This document shows positions 26,425 to 34,302 of a stretch of 64,000 nt of DNA, piece by piece. The notes under the pieces were generated by a model. That model was not told where the DNA came from. It did not search any database and was given only the letters and a program-made list of their open reading frames with translations. A program made the position numbers and the translations under genes. Source of the stretch: Shimazuella kribbensis DSM 45090 (GTDB lineage: Bacteria > Bacillota > Bacilli > Thermoactinomycetales > Thermoactinomycetaceae). Where the stretch lies: positions 62,001-126,000 of the forward strand of contig NZ_ATZF01000005.1 of NCBI RefSeq assembly GCF_000428065.1, given 5' to 3'. Position 1 is the first letter of the stretch; the number at the start of each line of letters is the position of its first letter.

Positions 26425-26664
26425 ATGGGAGCGTGGGATTTAGAAGAGCGTATTGAAAAATTACGCATAAAGATGGTTGAATCTGCATTGCTTTTAGGGA
26501 TTGGTCATCCTGCAGTGTATAAATTAAGTGTGGAGTTAGACAATTTGCATAACGAATGGCAAAGAAACTGGCATCAATCCAAACAAGAACGTAACTATAT
26601 GCGTGCTCGCCCAAAACATCAGGTCACAGAGTCCTTAGATGAAAAATACCGTACAGTAGTTTAG
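26425..26664 (+). CDS. Spo0E-family aspartyl-phosphate phosphatase
   Basis: 79 residues from ATG 26425 (GAAGGAGGGCTTTAAG upstream). Two helices with the signature LSVELDNL (the SxELD motif) define the family, which removes phosphate from Spo0A~P to hold back sporulation. ERIEKLRIKMVESALLLGIGHPAVYKLSVELD reads through both helices. The C-terminal tail is basic. Which response regulator it acts on cannot be told from sequence. Confidence 0.9.
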   Translation: MGAWDLEERIEKLRIKMVESALLLGIGHPAVYKLSVELDNLHNEWQRNWHQSKQERNYMRARPKHQVTESLDEKYRTVV

Positions 26665-26716
26665 CGAGAAGTATGGTACACTAAAGGTATCAACCGTCAC
26701 ATTGGAGTGATAACAG

Positions 26717-27076
26717 ATGATTACCTTAACTGAACAAGCAGCATTTAAAGTAAGAGAAATGCTGCAAGATACAGAGAATCCAGAAAAGCAATATCTCCGT
26801 GTGGGTGTTCAACATGGTGGTTGTAGCGGTTTTTCTTATCTTATGGGCTTTGATGAAGAAAAAACAACACAAGATTTAGAACTTGAACAACATGGTGTTC
26901 GAGTACTCATAGATGATGAAAGTCAGCGATTGATGAATGGTACTGTTGTTGATTACAAAGAGTCTTTGATGGGTGGGGGATTTCAAATTGATAATCCCAA
27001 TGCATCATTAACCTGTGGATGTGGCTCATCTTTCCGTACTGCAGTCGATGAAGGTAAACCAGATACAGATTGTTAA
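26717..27076 (+). CDS. yutM: IscA/HesB-type iron-sulfur assembly protein (YutM)
   Basis: 119 residues. The three family cysteines are at GGCSGFSY and CGCGSSFRT. A-type carrier that hands Fe-S clusters to enzymes; LipA, MqnE and QueG in this window are the kind of clients it serves. TTGGAGTGATAACAG precedes the ATG. In B. subtilis yutM is close to yuzD and yuzB. Followed by a terminator. Confidence 0.93.
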   Translation: MITLTEQAAFKVREMLQDTENPEKQYLRVGVQHGGCSGFSYLMGFDEEKTTQDLELEQHGVRVLIDDESQRLMNGTVVDYKESLMGGGFQIDNPNASLTCGCGSSFRTAVDEGKPDTDC

Positions 27077-27079
27077 TGT

Positions 27080-27109
27080 ACATCCCTCTTAAATAGAGGG
27101 ATGTTTTAT
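27080..27109 (+). terminator. Terminator after yutM
   Basis: ACATCCCTCT-TAAAT-AGAGGGATGT then TTTAT. Confidence 0.88.
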
Positions 27110-27228
27110 GTTTGCGGCGAGAAAAACCGTGATTTCATTCATAGGTTTTGTTTTTTCTTTTTTTTGACAATTAAATTAATATTTTGTATAGTAAGCTTCA
27201 TCTTCCATAGAAAAGAGGTGAAAAATCT

Positions 27229-28071
27229 ATGTATTGCACCGTAAAACAACAACTCAAACATCTTTCGAAAGAAGAGTATCTTCTTTTAAAAGAACTGTGT
27301 CACACTGCTAAAAACCTGTACAACGAAGGCTTATACCAAGTTCGCCAGCACTACTTTCAGGAGAAAAACTATCTGAATTACCAGAACAACTATCATCTCT
27401 TGAAAGGAAGCGAAAATTACAAGCGGCTGAACAGCAATATGGCACAACAAATTCTAAAAGAAATCGATGGCGTATGGAAGTCTTTCTTTGGGCTTATTCG
27501 ACTCGCCAAGCAAGGAAAATACGACTTTCGAGCTATTCGGATTCCTTGGTATCTACCGAAAGACCAGCAGTTTGCTTTGGTTGTGAAACGAAATCGTCGT
27601 GTGCACGATTACCTCAGCAAAACCTGTCGCAAGATTATTAACTACTGTTTAAACCATCGCATTGGTACATTGGTCATTGGATATAACGAAAATCTGCAAA
27701 AAGGTAGCAATCTAGGCAGGCGCAACAACCAAAACTTCGTAAATATTCCAATTGGGATGATCAAAAAGAAACTGGAATACTTATGTCAGCTCTATGGGAT
27801 GACGTTTGTGCAACAAGAAGAAAGTTACACTTCCCAAGCGAGTTTTTGGGATCGAGATGAACTACCCACCTATGATCCATCCAACGTCAAAACATATACT
27901 TTTAGCGGGAAACGTGTCAAACGTGGCTTGTATCGTACGGCTTCAGGTAAGTTACTCCACGCGGATATCCATGACGCGTTAAATATTTTACGGAAAAGTA
28001 ACGTTGTAGCCCTCACGGGCTTATACGCTAGAGGCGAAGTGGACACGCCTGTACGAATAAGGATAGCTTAG
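27229..28071 (+). pseudogene. IS200/IS605-family TnpB with internal deletion (RuvC-I lost)
   Basis: 280 residues in one open frame with an intact ribosome site (AGAGGTGAAAAATCT). The N-terminal wedge/REC part runs to IPWYLPKDQQFALVV; then the sequence jumps near residue 118 to KRNRRVHDYLSKTCRKIINYC, which in full-length relatives lies more than 100 residues further on. The missing part holds the GIDLG motif with the first catalytic Asp. RuvC-II (GYNE, E154) and RuvC-III (HADIHDALNI, D246) remain. An RNA-guided nuclease without RuvC-I should not cut. No TnpA is present. Right-end hairpin of the element at 28095. Confidence 0.85.
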
Positions 28072-28094
28072 CTATCAACCTTCGTAGACAAAGA

Positions 28095-28113
28095 CCGCGA
28101 CTTCAGTCGTGAG
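28095..28113. repeat. Right-end hairpin of the truncated TnpB element
   Basis: CCGCGACTTCAGTCGTGAG is an imperfect palindrome closing on TTCA, the form of the subterminal hairpin at IS605 right ends; in intact elements this DNA also forms part of the guide RNA. Confidence 0.7.
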
Positions 28114-28117
28114 AGGT

Positions 28118-28378
28118 TCATGTTTGTGTTTCATTGATCATAACCACATGGTCAAATCCACAATGAGAACAGTATATTTCATGTGGACATTGATGGGTTT
28201 GATTGTCGATCCATCCATTATTTTCTTTCATATCATCTATTGGACGGTAAGGGCTATAAGCGCTAAGTAAAAATGATACAGGACCATAATCAACCAATTT
28301 ATGGTGGCAGTTTGGACAGATTTCTTGATAAAAAACAAAGCCATTACATAGCGGACATTGATAAGAGCCTTGATTCAC
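28118..28378 (-). CDS. Zinc-ribbon protein, function unknown
   Basis: 86 residues from a GTG start (GAGATGATCTAG upstream). Cys pairs at CPLC (8-11), CPNC and a further CPHEIYCSHC near residue 64-73 suggest two zinc sites. Soluble. The stop codon lies right at the end of the TnpB element, so its last residues may have been replaced by element DNA. I do not recognise a named family. Confidence 0.7.
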   Translation of the reverse strand: MNQGSYQCPLCNGFVFYQEICPNCHHKLVDYGPVSFLLSAYSPYRPIDDMKENNGWIDNQTHQCPHEIYCSHCGFDHVVMINETQT

Positions 28379-28555
28379 CTAGATCATCTCGTTTTTGTTT
28401 AGCATTCGAGTAAAAGATCAAAATCATGCATGATCGTGATAAGAAAGTTATAGAATAAGGAATGAAACCCAGAAACCCCTTGTAAAAAGTTCGTGAAATA
28501 CATATCATATTATTGATAGCATTTTAGGAAGTTCTTAAAGGTTCTTTTATAGGTT

Positions 28556-28569
28556 TGTGATCTCTCACA
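28556..28569. promoter_or_regulatory. Inverted repeat upstream of ndh
   Basis: TGTGA-TCTC-TCACA, perfect 5-bp arms, 65 bp before the ndh start. The arms are those of Rex and Crp/Fnr-type sites but the 4-base spacer is shorter than the usual 6. Confidence 0.45.
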
Positions 28570-28634
28570 CATAGTGTCTCGATAGGTCATAGGAAGTAAA
28601 AAATATAATGAAAATTAGATGGAAGTGATGAACA

Positions 28635-29831
28635 ATGAAAGTACCTAAAATATTGATTTTAGGTGCCGGTTATGGCGGACTTATGACAGCAAAAGGGCTT
28701 CAGAAGCATCTTCGTCCTGGAGAAGCAGAAGTAACTTTAGTGAACCAAAATTCTTATCATTACATTACTACTAAATTACATGAGCCAGCAGCAGGGACTT
28801 CTCATCATGATCATGCGCGTCTTGCAATTTCTTCTGTTATTCATCCTCATCGTGTAAATTTTATTCAAGATCAGGTTACTTCAATTGATACAATAGCCAA
28901 AAAAGTTACATTAGCTGATCATAAAGATCCATTGGAATATGATTATCTTGTTATTGGTCTAGGGAGTGCTCCTGAAACATTTGGGATTAAAGGTTTATTG
29001 GAAAATGCGTTTTTTATCAGGAGTATTGATAGCGTTCGAATGATTCGCGAACATATGGAGTACATGTTCTCACAATATGCGGAGGACAAAAAAGATGAAC
29101 TTATTACAATAGTTGTTGGTGGTGCTGGTTTCACTGGAATTGAGTATGTTGGTGAATTGGTAGACCGGATGCCAGAACTATGTAGAGAATATGACATTCC
29201 ATTAGAAAAAGTTCGCATTGTGAATATAGAGGCTGCACCAAGTGTCCTTCCTGGATTTGATCCAGACCTAGTGAATTATGCTACAGATTATTTAAAGAGT
29301 AAAGGCGTTGAATTTCATATCAATACACCAATTGCTGAATGCACAACAGAAGGTGTTATTCTCAAAGGTGGAGAGGAAATCAAAGCATCCACAGTCGTTT
29401 GGACAGGTGGAGTTCGAGGAAATAAGTTAGTGGAAGACGCAGGAATAGAAACAATGCGTGGCCGTGTAAAAGTGGATGGACAACTACGTGCGCCAGGGCA
29501 TGAAGAAATATTTATAATTGGAGATAGTTCGTTAGTATTCCCTAGTGAAAACGAGCGCCCATATCCTCCAACCGCACAAATAGCTACACAACAAGGACAA
29601 TTTTTAGGGAAAAATTTGGTAACAGTACTTCGTGGCGGAAAAATGGAAACATTTGTATATCACACAAAAGGTACGATAGCATCATTAGGGCGGAAAGAAG
29701 CAATTGGAGTTTTAGGTAAAAATAGTAAAGTTATGGGAATAAAAGCATCCTTTGTGAAGAGAATCACTGAATTACGCTGGTTATATTTATTAGGTGGAAT
29801 TTCACTTGTATTGCGTAAAGGTAAGTTTTAG
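28635..29831 (+). CDS. ndh: Type II NADH:quinone dehydrogenase
   Basis: 398 residues. ILILGAGYGGLMTAKGL binds FAD, VVGGAGFTGIEYVGEL binds NADH, IFIIGDSSLVF and PPTAQIATQQGQFLGKNL are typical of NDH-2, and a short C-terminal hydrophobic helix anchors it to the membrane. It passes electrons from NADH to menaquinone without pumping protons. The closest B. subtilis relatives are YumB and YutJ, in the same genomic neighbourhood. The ATG has GGAAGTGATGAACA upstream. Confidence 0.93.
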   Translation: MKVPKILILGAGYGGLMTAKGLQKHLRPGEAEVTLVNQNSYHYITTKLHEPAAGTSHHDHARLAISSVIHPHRVNFIQDQVTSIDTIAKKVTLADHKDPLEYDYLVIGLGSAPETFGIKGLLENAFFIRSIDSVRMIREHMEYMFSQYAEDKKDELITIVVGGAGFTGIEYVGELVDRMPELCREYDIPLEKVRIVNIEAAPSVLPGFDPDLVNYATDYLKSKGVEFHINTPIAECTTEGVILKGGEEIKASTVVWTGGVRGNKLVEDAGIETMRGRVKVDGQLRAPGHEEIFIIGDSSLVFPSENERPYPPTAQIATQQGQFLGKNLVTVLRGGKMETFVYHTKGTIASLGRKEAIGVLGKNSKVMGIKASFVKRITELRWLYLLGGISLVLRKGKF

Positions 29832-29872
29832 GTAAAAATTTAAACAGCATGGCATTGTAGTGGAAATAAAAC

Positions 29873-29914
29873 AAGAGCAATCATCTACAAATTCAGTAGG
29901 ATTGCTCTTTTGTG
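29873..29914 (+). terminator. Terminator after ndh
   Basis: AAGAGCAATC...GATTGCTCTT with an inner TCTAC/GTAG stem, then a T-rich run. Confidence 0.85.
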
Positions 29915-29984
29915 TGATGTAGGATTGACCATATGTATCATTTTTTGTACCATATAGGCAACATGTGGAAGGAGACAATTCCAA

Positions 29985-30266
29985 ATGACAATGTTAGCAG
30001 TTCCTCCAATTAGCCTAGTACAGCTAATTATTTCTATCCCATTATTGTTAGTCTTTTTCTTTGGGATAGGATTTATCTTAAATATGATATTAAAAACTAC
30101 TTGGTTACCTATTTACTTGTTTCTCGCTCTGATCGTTTATTTTGCTTTTCAAATTAATACTGTTCATATTACCGATGTAACATGGTTGATTGCTAGTCTA
30201 ATCGGAGTAGTTGGTAGTGGGTTAACTATACGTTTTTTGAGAGCAAAAGGTTATCGGATGTTTTAA
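29985..30266 (+). CDS. yuiB: YuiB-family membrane protein
   Basis: 93 residues, three membrane segments. LVFFFGIGFILNMILKTTWLPIY matches B. subtilis YuiB, of unknown role. GGAAGGAG lies ten bases before the ATG. It ends convergently with, and overlaps by 4 bp, the yuiD gene; the yuiB-yuiD pairing near ndh is also seen in Bacillus. Confidence 0.85.
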   Translation: MTMLAVPPISLVQLIISIPLLLVFFFGIGFILNMILKTTWLPIYLFLALIVYFAFQINTVHITDVTWLIASLIGVVGSGLTIRFLRAKGYRMF

Positions 30267-30736
30267 TACCAAAGATAATAATTAATAATGGCAACAATCA
30301 CACCAAACCATAATCCCACAAATACTTCTATTGGTTTATGGCCTAATATTTCTTTTAACTTTTCCCTTGTTTCCGCAGGGGATTTTTCTTTTGCTTCGCT
30401 CAGTAATTTTGTCATATCTTCTACTAGTCGGTTTAAAACCTGGGCATGAACACCTGCTTGTCTCCTAACGCCAGTAGCATCATACATGACAACAATACTC
30501 AAAATCGTTGCTATTGCAAACGTTGCAGAATCCCATCCTTGTGTTAGTCCTATAGCAATAGACAATGAACTAACTGCGGAGGTATGGCCACTTGGCATTC
30601 CTCCAGAATGATAGATCCAGATCCAATCCCATTTTCCTGTCATAGAAAGGTTCCATATAATTTTTAAGAACTGAGCGAGTAAAATCGCGAGTAGTGACGT
30701 CCATAAAGGAAAATTTGCAAGTAAATCACTTACCAT
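30263..30736 (-). CDS. yuiD: YuiD, divergent PAP2-family membrane protein
   Basis: 157 residues. SGGMPSGHTSAVSSLSIAIGLTQGWDSATFAIATILSIVVMYDATGVRRQAG is the signature of the acid PAP-related DUF212 family (divergent PAP2), four membrane helices, ending WFGVIVAIINYYLWY. Possibly a lipid phosphatase; activity not shown. Ribosome site is weak (AAAGGCAGG, 12 bases away). Confidence 0.9.
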   Translation of the reverse strand: MVSDLLANFPLWTSLLAILLAQFLKIIWNLSMTGKWDWIWIYHSGGMPSGHTSAVSSLSIAIGLTQGWDSATFAIATILSIVVMYDATGVRRQAGVHAQVLNRLVEDMTKLLSEAKEKSPAETREKLKEILGHKPIEVFVGLWFGVIVAIINYYLWY

Positions 30737-30802
30737 GAATTTAGAGGCCTGCCTTTCACATACAACTGTGCACTTCTTCTTATTCTCTCATATTAGGCAT
30801 AA

Positions 30803-30830
30803 GAAAAACCAGCTTTCATTTGAAAGCTGG
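30803..30830 (-). terminator. Terminator after the lipoprotein gene
   Basis: CCAGCTTTC-ATTT-GAAAGCTGG; the minus strand continues with TTTTTCTT. Confidence 0.85.
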
Positions 30831-30841
30831 AATTGGAAATA

Positions 30842-31492
30842 TTAGAAAGAAATGTTATTTTTCACTTCGCGATTAAAGTCTTTTTCATTCAATATTTTCC
30901 AATCTGCGTTGAAGGCATCAATTTCTTTGTTAAAATTATCTACAAGTTCGCCTTCCTTTTTGGAGTACTCATCATACTGACTGATGTTAGGATCTTGACC
31001 TTTATTGATGGTAACATAAGCCTCTCTAAAGGAATTAATTAGATTTTGAAAATTATTAATATATTCGACTTGTGATTGGGTTGCTTTTTTAAAGCCGTCT
31101 AAATATTTCGTTGCACGAGATTTTGTTTCTTCATTTTTAATTTCATTTGCTTTGCTTTCTACTGTAGGGATTTTAGCCAACAAAGCATCTACTTCTTTTT
31201 TATATGTACTAAGATCTGTATTTGCTTTGTCTAAAGCACTCATCAATTGATTATATTGGTCAGGACTCATGGTAGTACCCTGATTAATCGCTTGTGAAAT
31301 GTTATTTCCAATCTGATTAGCGTTGTTATAGTCATCGATCATTTGTCTTTGTAATCCCATGTTTTTATCATGGTGATCCATCATTTTGTCCATTTGTTCC
31401 ATTAATTCTTTTTTTGTACCAGAATCAGCAAGCAAGGAACAACCAGAAAGTAAAAAAAGGCAACTAAAAAGTATAAGAGCTTTTTTAAACAT
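30842..31492 (-). CDS. YkyA-like cell-wall-binding lipoprotein
   Basis: 216 residues from ATG 31492 (AAAGGAGTTCATAAAAAC upstream). Signal peptide ends in the lipobox LLSGC. The rest is almost wholly helical, with Met- and Gln-rich heptads at ~25-60 and ~95-200, the pattern of the YkyA family (putative cell-wall-binding lipoproteins). Outer face of the membrane. Role unknown. Own promoter upstream and terminator downstream, so a single-gene unit. Confidence 0.82.
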   Translation of the reverse strand: MFKKALILFSCLFLLSGCSLLADSGTKKELMEQMDKMMDHHDKNMGLQRQMIDDYNNANQIGNNISQAINQGTTMSPDQYNQLMSALDKANTDLSTYKKEVDALLAKIPTVESKANEIKNEETKSRATKYLDGFKKATQSQVEYINNFQNLINSFREAYVTINKGQDPNISQYDEYSKKEGELVDNFNKEIDAFNADWKILNEKDFNREVKNNISF

Positions 31493-31535
31493 GTTTTTAT
31501 GAACTCCTTTAAAATTTGTAGTGAAACTAGTCACT

Positions 31536-31563
31536 ATTGTAACAAACTATGCAAAAAATTCAA
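31536..31563 (-). promoter_or_regulatory. Sigma-A promoter of the lipoprotein gene
   Basis: On the minus strand TTGAAT, 16 bp, TACAAT, about 45 bp before the start codon. Confidence 0.6.
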
Positions 31564-31606
31564 GAAGAACACAGCAATTTTGGTAAATAAAGATATTTAA
31601 TTTAAT

Positions 31607-31633
31607 AAAAGAACAGCTCTTTTTTGAGCTGTT
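31607..31633 (-). terminator. Terminator after the amidase gene
   Basis: AACAGCTC-TTTTTT-GAGCTGTT with TTCTTTTATT following on the minus strand. Confidence 0.85.
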
Positions 31634-32674
31634 TTATTCACCAAGGAAAAGTGCACGCCATGTTTTTTTGTCTACTACTCCAGTTATTGGCAATCCTTTT
31701 CCATCGTCAACAGGCCTACCTTTTTCATTATGATTGGTCTGCCATAACCGCACTGCTTCATCTGTAACTTCGCCAAAGTAACCTGTAGTCGGAACATTCA
31801 GTCTTTTTTGCACTCGTGATATGTCTACACCTCTTAGAAGAGGGGTGATATAGCTTAGATTCCGATGAAAGGATCGATTTGTATCTTTTTTAGATATATG
31901 CTGAAACATAGCATCCCAAACTTCATAATACACCCTTCCAGTCGCTCTCATATCATGTGTTTGTTGCCATTCGATTACAGCATCCCTTGTATTTGGCCCA
32001 AAAAGATGATCCAAATGAATTTGTAGACGTTCTTGAAGAGCTAATACATCATTTCCTTTCAACATGGGAACCTTATAGAATAGAGGACGATTGTAAAGTT
32101 TGTGATTTGCTACTTTTACAACCAAATCATCTTCTGGCACAGGTAGAGGGCGAGTTTTTTTGACTAGACTCATAAAGCCGTTTTTGTCTACTCCCGTACC
32201 TGGGCAACTTTTTGGGGCTTTCCCATCAATCAAGAGTTCTCGATGAAATAAGATTTTTGTATTTTTTTCGTAAAAATGTTGAGTGATTTTTACTGCAGAT
32301 TCCAGTTGTTTTCCTTCTAGGGAATCATTTCCTCGGTCAAAATTGCCTATCATCTCAAACATGAAAGGGTGTTTTGCATTTTTTTCGTTATAACCGACAG
32401 CTGATGCAGGTGATAAATCAACATCTCGTCCTGTCATTATTTTTCCATCAGGAAAAATAGTGATATGTTGAGCTATAGTAGAAAACCCGCGAGAAAGATG
32501 AGCCTTTTTCATTCCATCTTGCAGCTTTCGGTGATTGCTTCCAGTAAAATTTTTGTGTGCTGGGATATACGTGTGATGAACATGACATGCTGAAATAGTC
32601 GCAGATAAATTTTTTTGCATGTAAGATAGGAATGCGGCTGCATTGTCAAACAGTAAACCGTATGACCAAGCCAT
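31634..32674 (-). CDS. N-acetylmuramoyl-L-alanine amidase with two peptidoglycan-binding domains
   Basis: 346 residues from ATG 32674 (GAGAGGAGTATAAACAA upstream). Residues ~25-175: amidase_2 fold with zinc ligands H in CHVHHTYIP, H in the HRELLIDG strand and the Cys-Pro-Gly end KSCPGTG. Residues ~200-260 and ~285-346: two PG_binding_1 repeats (LKGNDVLALQERLQ; LLRGVDISRVQKRLN). There is no signal peptide, so it is released by lysis or acts inside, like a phage endolysin or a germination/mother-cell lysis enzyme. No other phage gene is near. Confidence 0.88.
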   Translation of the reverse strand: MAWSYGLLFDNAAAFLSYMQKNLSATISACHVHHTYIPAHKNFTGSNHRKLQDGMKKAHLSRGFSTIAQHITIFPDGKIMTGRDVDLSPASAVGYNEKNAKHPFMFEMIGNFDRGNDSLEGKQLESAVKITQHFYEKNTKILFHRELLIDGKAPKSCPGTGVDKNGFMSLVKKTRPLPVPEDDLVVKVANHKLYNRPLFYKVPMLKGNDVLALQERLQIHLDHLFGPNTRDAVIEWQQTHDMRATGRVYYEVWDAMFQHISKKDTNRSFHRNLSYITPLLRGVDISRVQKRLNVPTTGYFGEVTDEAVRLWQTNHNEKGRPVDDGKGLPITGVVDKKTWRALFLGE

Positions 32675-32874
32675 TTGTTTATACTCCTCTCTTTGCAAAC
32701 GAGGTTAGTCCAATTCTTCTTATTATATGCAAGAAAAAGAAAACAGTTAAGGTATATATACCCTAAAATGATTAAATCTAGGCATCTTTTTCTATAAAAT
32801 TTAAACAAATTGTATATTACTTGCAGAAAAAATGATTATCGATCATACTAGTCGATGGGAGATAGGAGGTATGT

Positions 32875-34251
32875 ATGGATACAAATAATAATGGTCTAAA
32901 ACGATCCATGAAAAGTAGACATCTCTTTATGATTGCTCTTGGAGGTGTAATCGGAACAGGATTTTTTAATGGTTCTGGGTATACTATTAGCCAAGCAGGA
33001 CCTATTGGAGCCATCCTTTCATATTTAATCGGTGGTTTTGTCATGTATTTGGTGATGTTATGTCTAGGAGAGTTAACGATTGCTAATCCTTCATCTGGTT
33101 CGTTTCAAGATTATGCAACTCGCTTTATAGGACCTGGAACTGGTTTTATGGTCGGTTGGTTATATTGGTTGGGCTGGGCAGCTACCGTTGCTTTAGAATT
33201 GGTAACAATTGGTTCGACCATGAAGCGCTGGTTCCCGGATGTACAGATCTGGCAGTGGTGTTTGCTGTTTGGTGCAGTTTTATTTCTTGTAAACGCTTTC
33301 TCAGCGCGGAGTTTTGCAGAGACGGAGTTCTGGTTTGCAATTATAAAAGTTTCTATGATTGTACTGTTTATTATTATAGGGGCTGCGGCTATATTCGGTC
33401 TAATTCCTTTGAGCGGTGGAAATACAGGTATTTCGAATTTGTATAAGGACGGTATATTCCCTAATGGATTTGCAGCTATTATCATGACAATGATTGCGGT
33501 TAACTTTTCCTTCCAAGGTACAGAATTGGTAGGTGTTGCAGCTGGAGAGAGTGAAAATCCAGAGAAAACATTACCAAGAGCTATCAATCAAACAGTTTAT
33601 CGTACCATATTGTTTTTTGGATTAGCTATTACTGTATTGGTTTGTTTAGTACCATGGAAACAAGCAGGTGTAGTGGAAAGTCCGTTTGTTGTAGCAATCG
33701 ATAGAATGGGAATTCCGTATGCAGCCGATATCATGAATTTTGTTGTAATAACTGCGCTGCTTTCTGTTGCGAATTCGGGGTTATATGCAGCAACAAGAAT
33801 GATGTATTCCTTGTCAAATAATGGGATGGCTCCTAAAATATTTGGAAGCGTAACCAAAAGAGGAGTTCCACTTTGGGCATTAGTCATTAGCTTTATAGTT
33901 GCTAGTCTTTCTTTATTAACTTCAAAGTTTGCTGCTGATACTGTATATATGTGGATTTTATCTATTGCAGGAACGACTGCTGTTATCGCATGGATGAGTA
34001 TCGCAGCATCACAATATTTTTTCCGTCGTCACTATCTTGCTAATGGTGGGAAAGTGGAGGATTTGTCATTCCGCACTCCATTGTATCCATTGGTACCAAT
34101 TTTAGCATTTGTCTTAAATGCGATTGTCATGCTTAGTCAAGTGCTCGATCCTGCAACTTCTTTATCCGTATATTTGGGTATACCAGCAATAGTTTTGTGT
34201 TACATTATCTATTATGTATTTGTGCATAAAAGACGCATGCAAAAGAAATAA
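32875..34251 (+). CDS. Amino acid permease, AAT family
   Basis: 458 residues, twelve membrane segments. LKRSMKSRHLFMIALGGVIGTGFFNGSGYTI and NFSFQGTELVGVAAGESENPEKTLPRAI are signatures of the AAT group (RocE, YtnA, LysP and relatives). GATAGGAGGTATGT precedes the ATG. Proton symport of an amino acid; which one is not clear. A 12-bp palindrome GGTATATATACC (32751-32762) lies in the gap to the divergent amidase gene. Confidence 0.9.
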   Translation: MDTNNNGLKRSMKSRHLFMIALGGVIGTGFFNGSGYTISQAGPIGAILSYLIGGFVMYLVMLCLGELTIANPSSGSFQDYATRFIGPGTGFMVGWLYWLGWAATVALELVTIGSTMKRWFPDVQIWQWCLLFGAVLFLVNAFSARSFAETEFWFAIIKVSMIVLFIIIGAAAIFGLIPLSGGNTGISNLYKDGIFPNGFAAIIMTMIAVNFSFQGTELVGVAAGESENPEKTLPRAINQTVYRTILFFGLAITVLVCLVPWKQAGVVESPFVVAIDRMGIPYAADIMNFVVITALLSVANSGLYAATRMMYSLSNNGMAPKIFGSVTKRGVPLWALVISFIVASLSLLTSKFAADTVYMWILSIAGTTAVIAWMSIAASQYFFRRHYLANGGKVEDLSFRTPLYPLVPILAFVLNAIVMLSQVLDPATSLSVYLGIPAIVLCYIIYYVFVHKRRMQKK

Positions 34252-34262
34252 ACGAATCAAAC

Positions 34263-34294
34263 AAACGCTACTTTCAAAAGAAAGTAGCGTTTTT
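34263..34294. terminator. Bidirectional terminator between permease and PKP-repeat protein
   Basis: AAACGCTACTTTC-AAAA-GAAAGTAGCGTTT perfect stem with T tract. Confidence 0.93.
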
Positions 34295-34302
34295 AAATCT
34301 TT

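Noticed and set aside
28556-28569. Rex operator for ndh
   Set aside because: The half-sites fit but the spacer is 4 instead of 6 bases, so I list it only as an inverted repeat.
31634-32674. Prophage endolysin marking a prophage
   Set aside because: The protein is lysin-like but no holin, tail, capsid or integrase gene is near it.
32751-32762. GGTATATATACC as a regulator site
   Set aside because: A 12-bp AT-rich palindrome in an intergenic region is likely by chance; no second copy was noticed.
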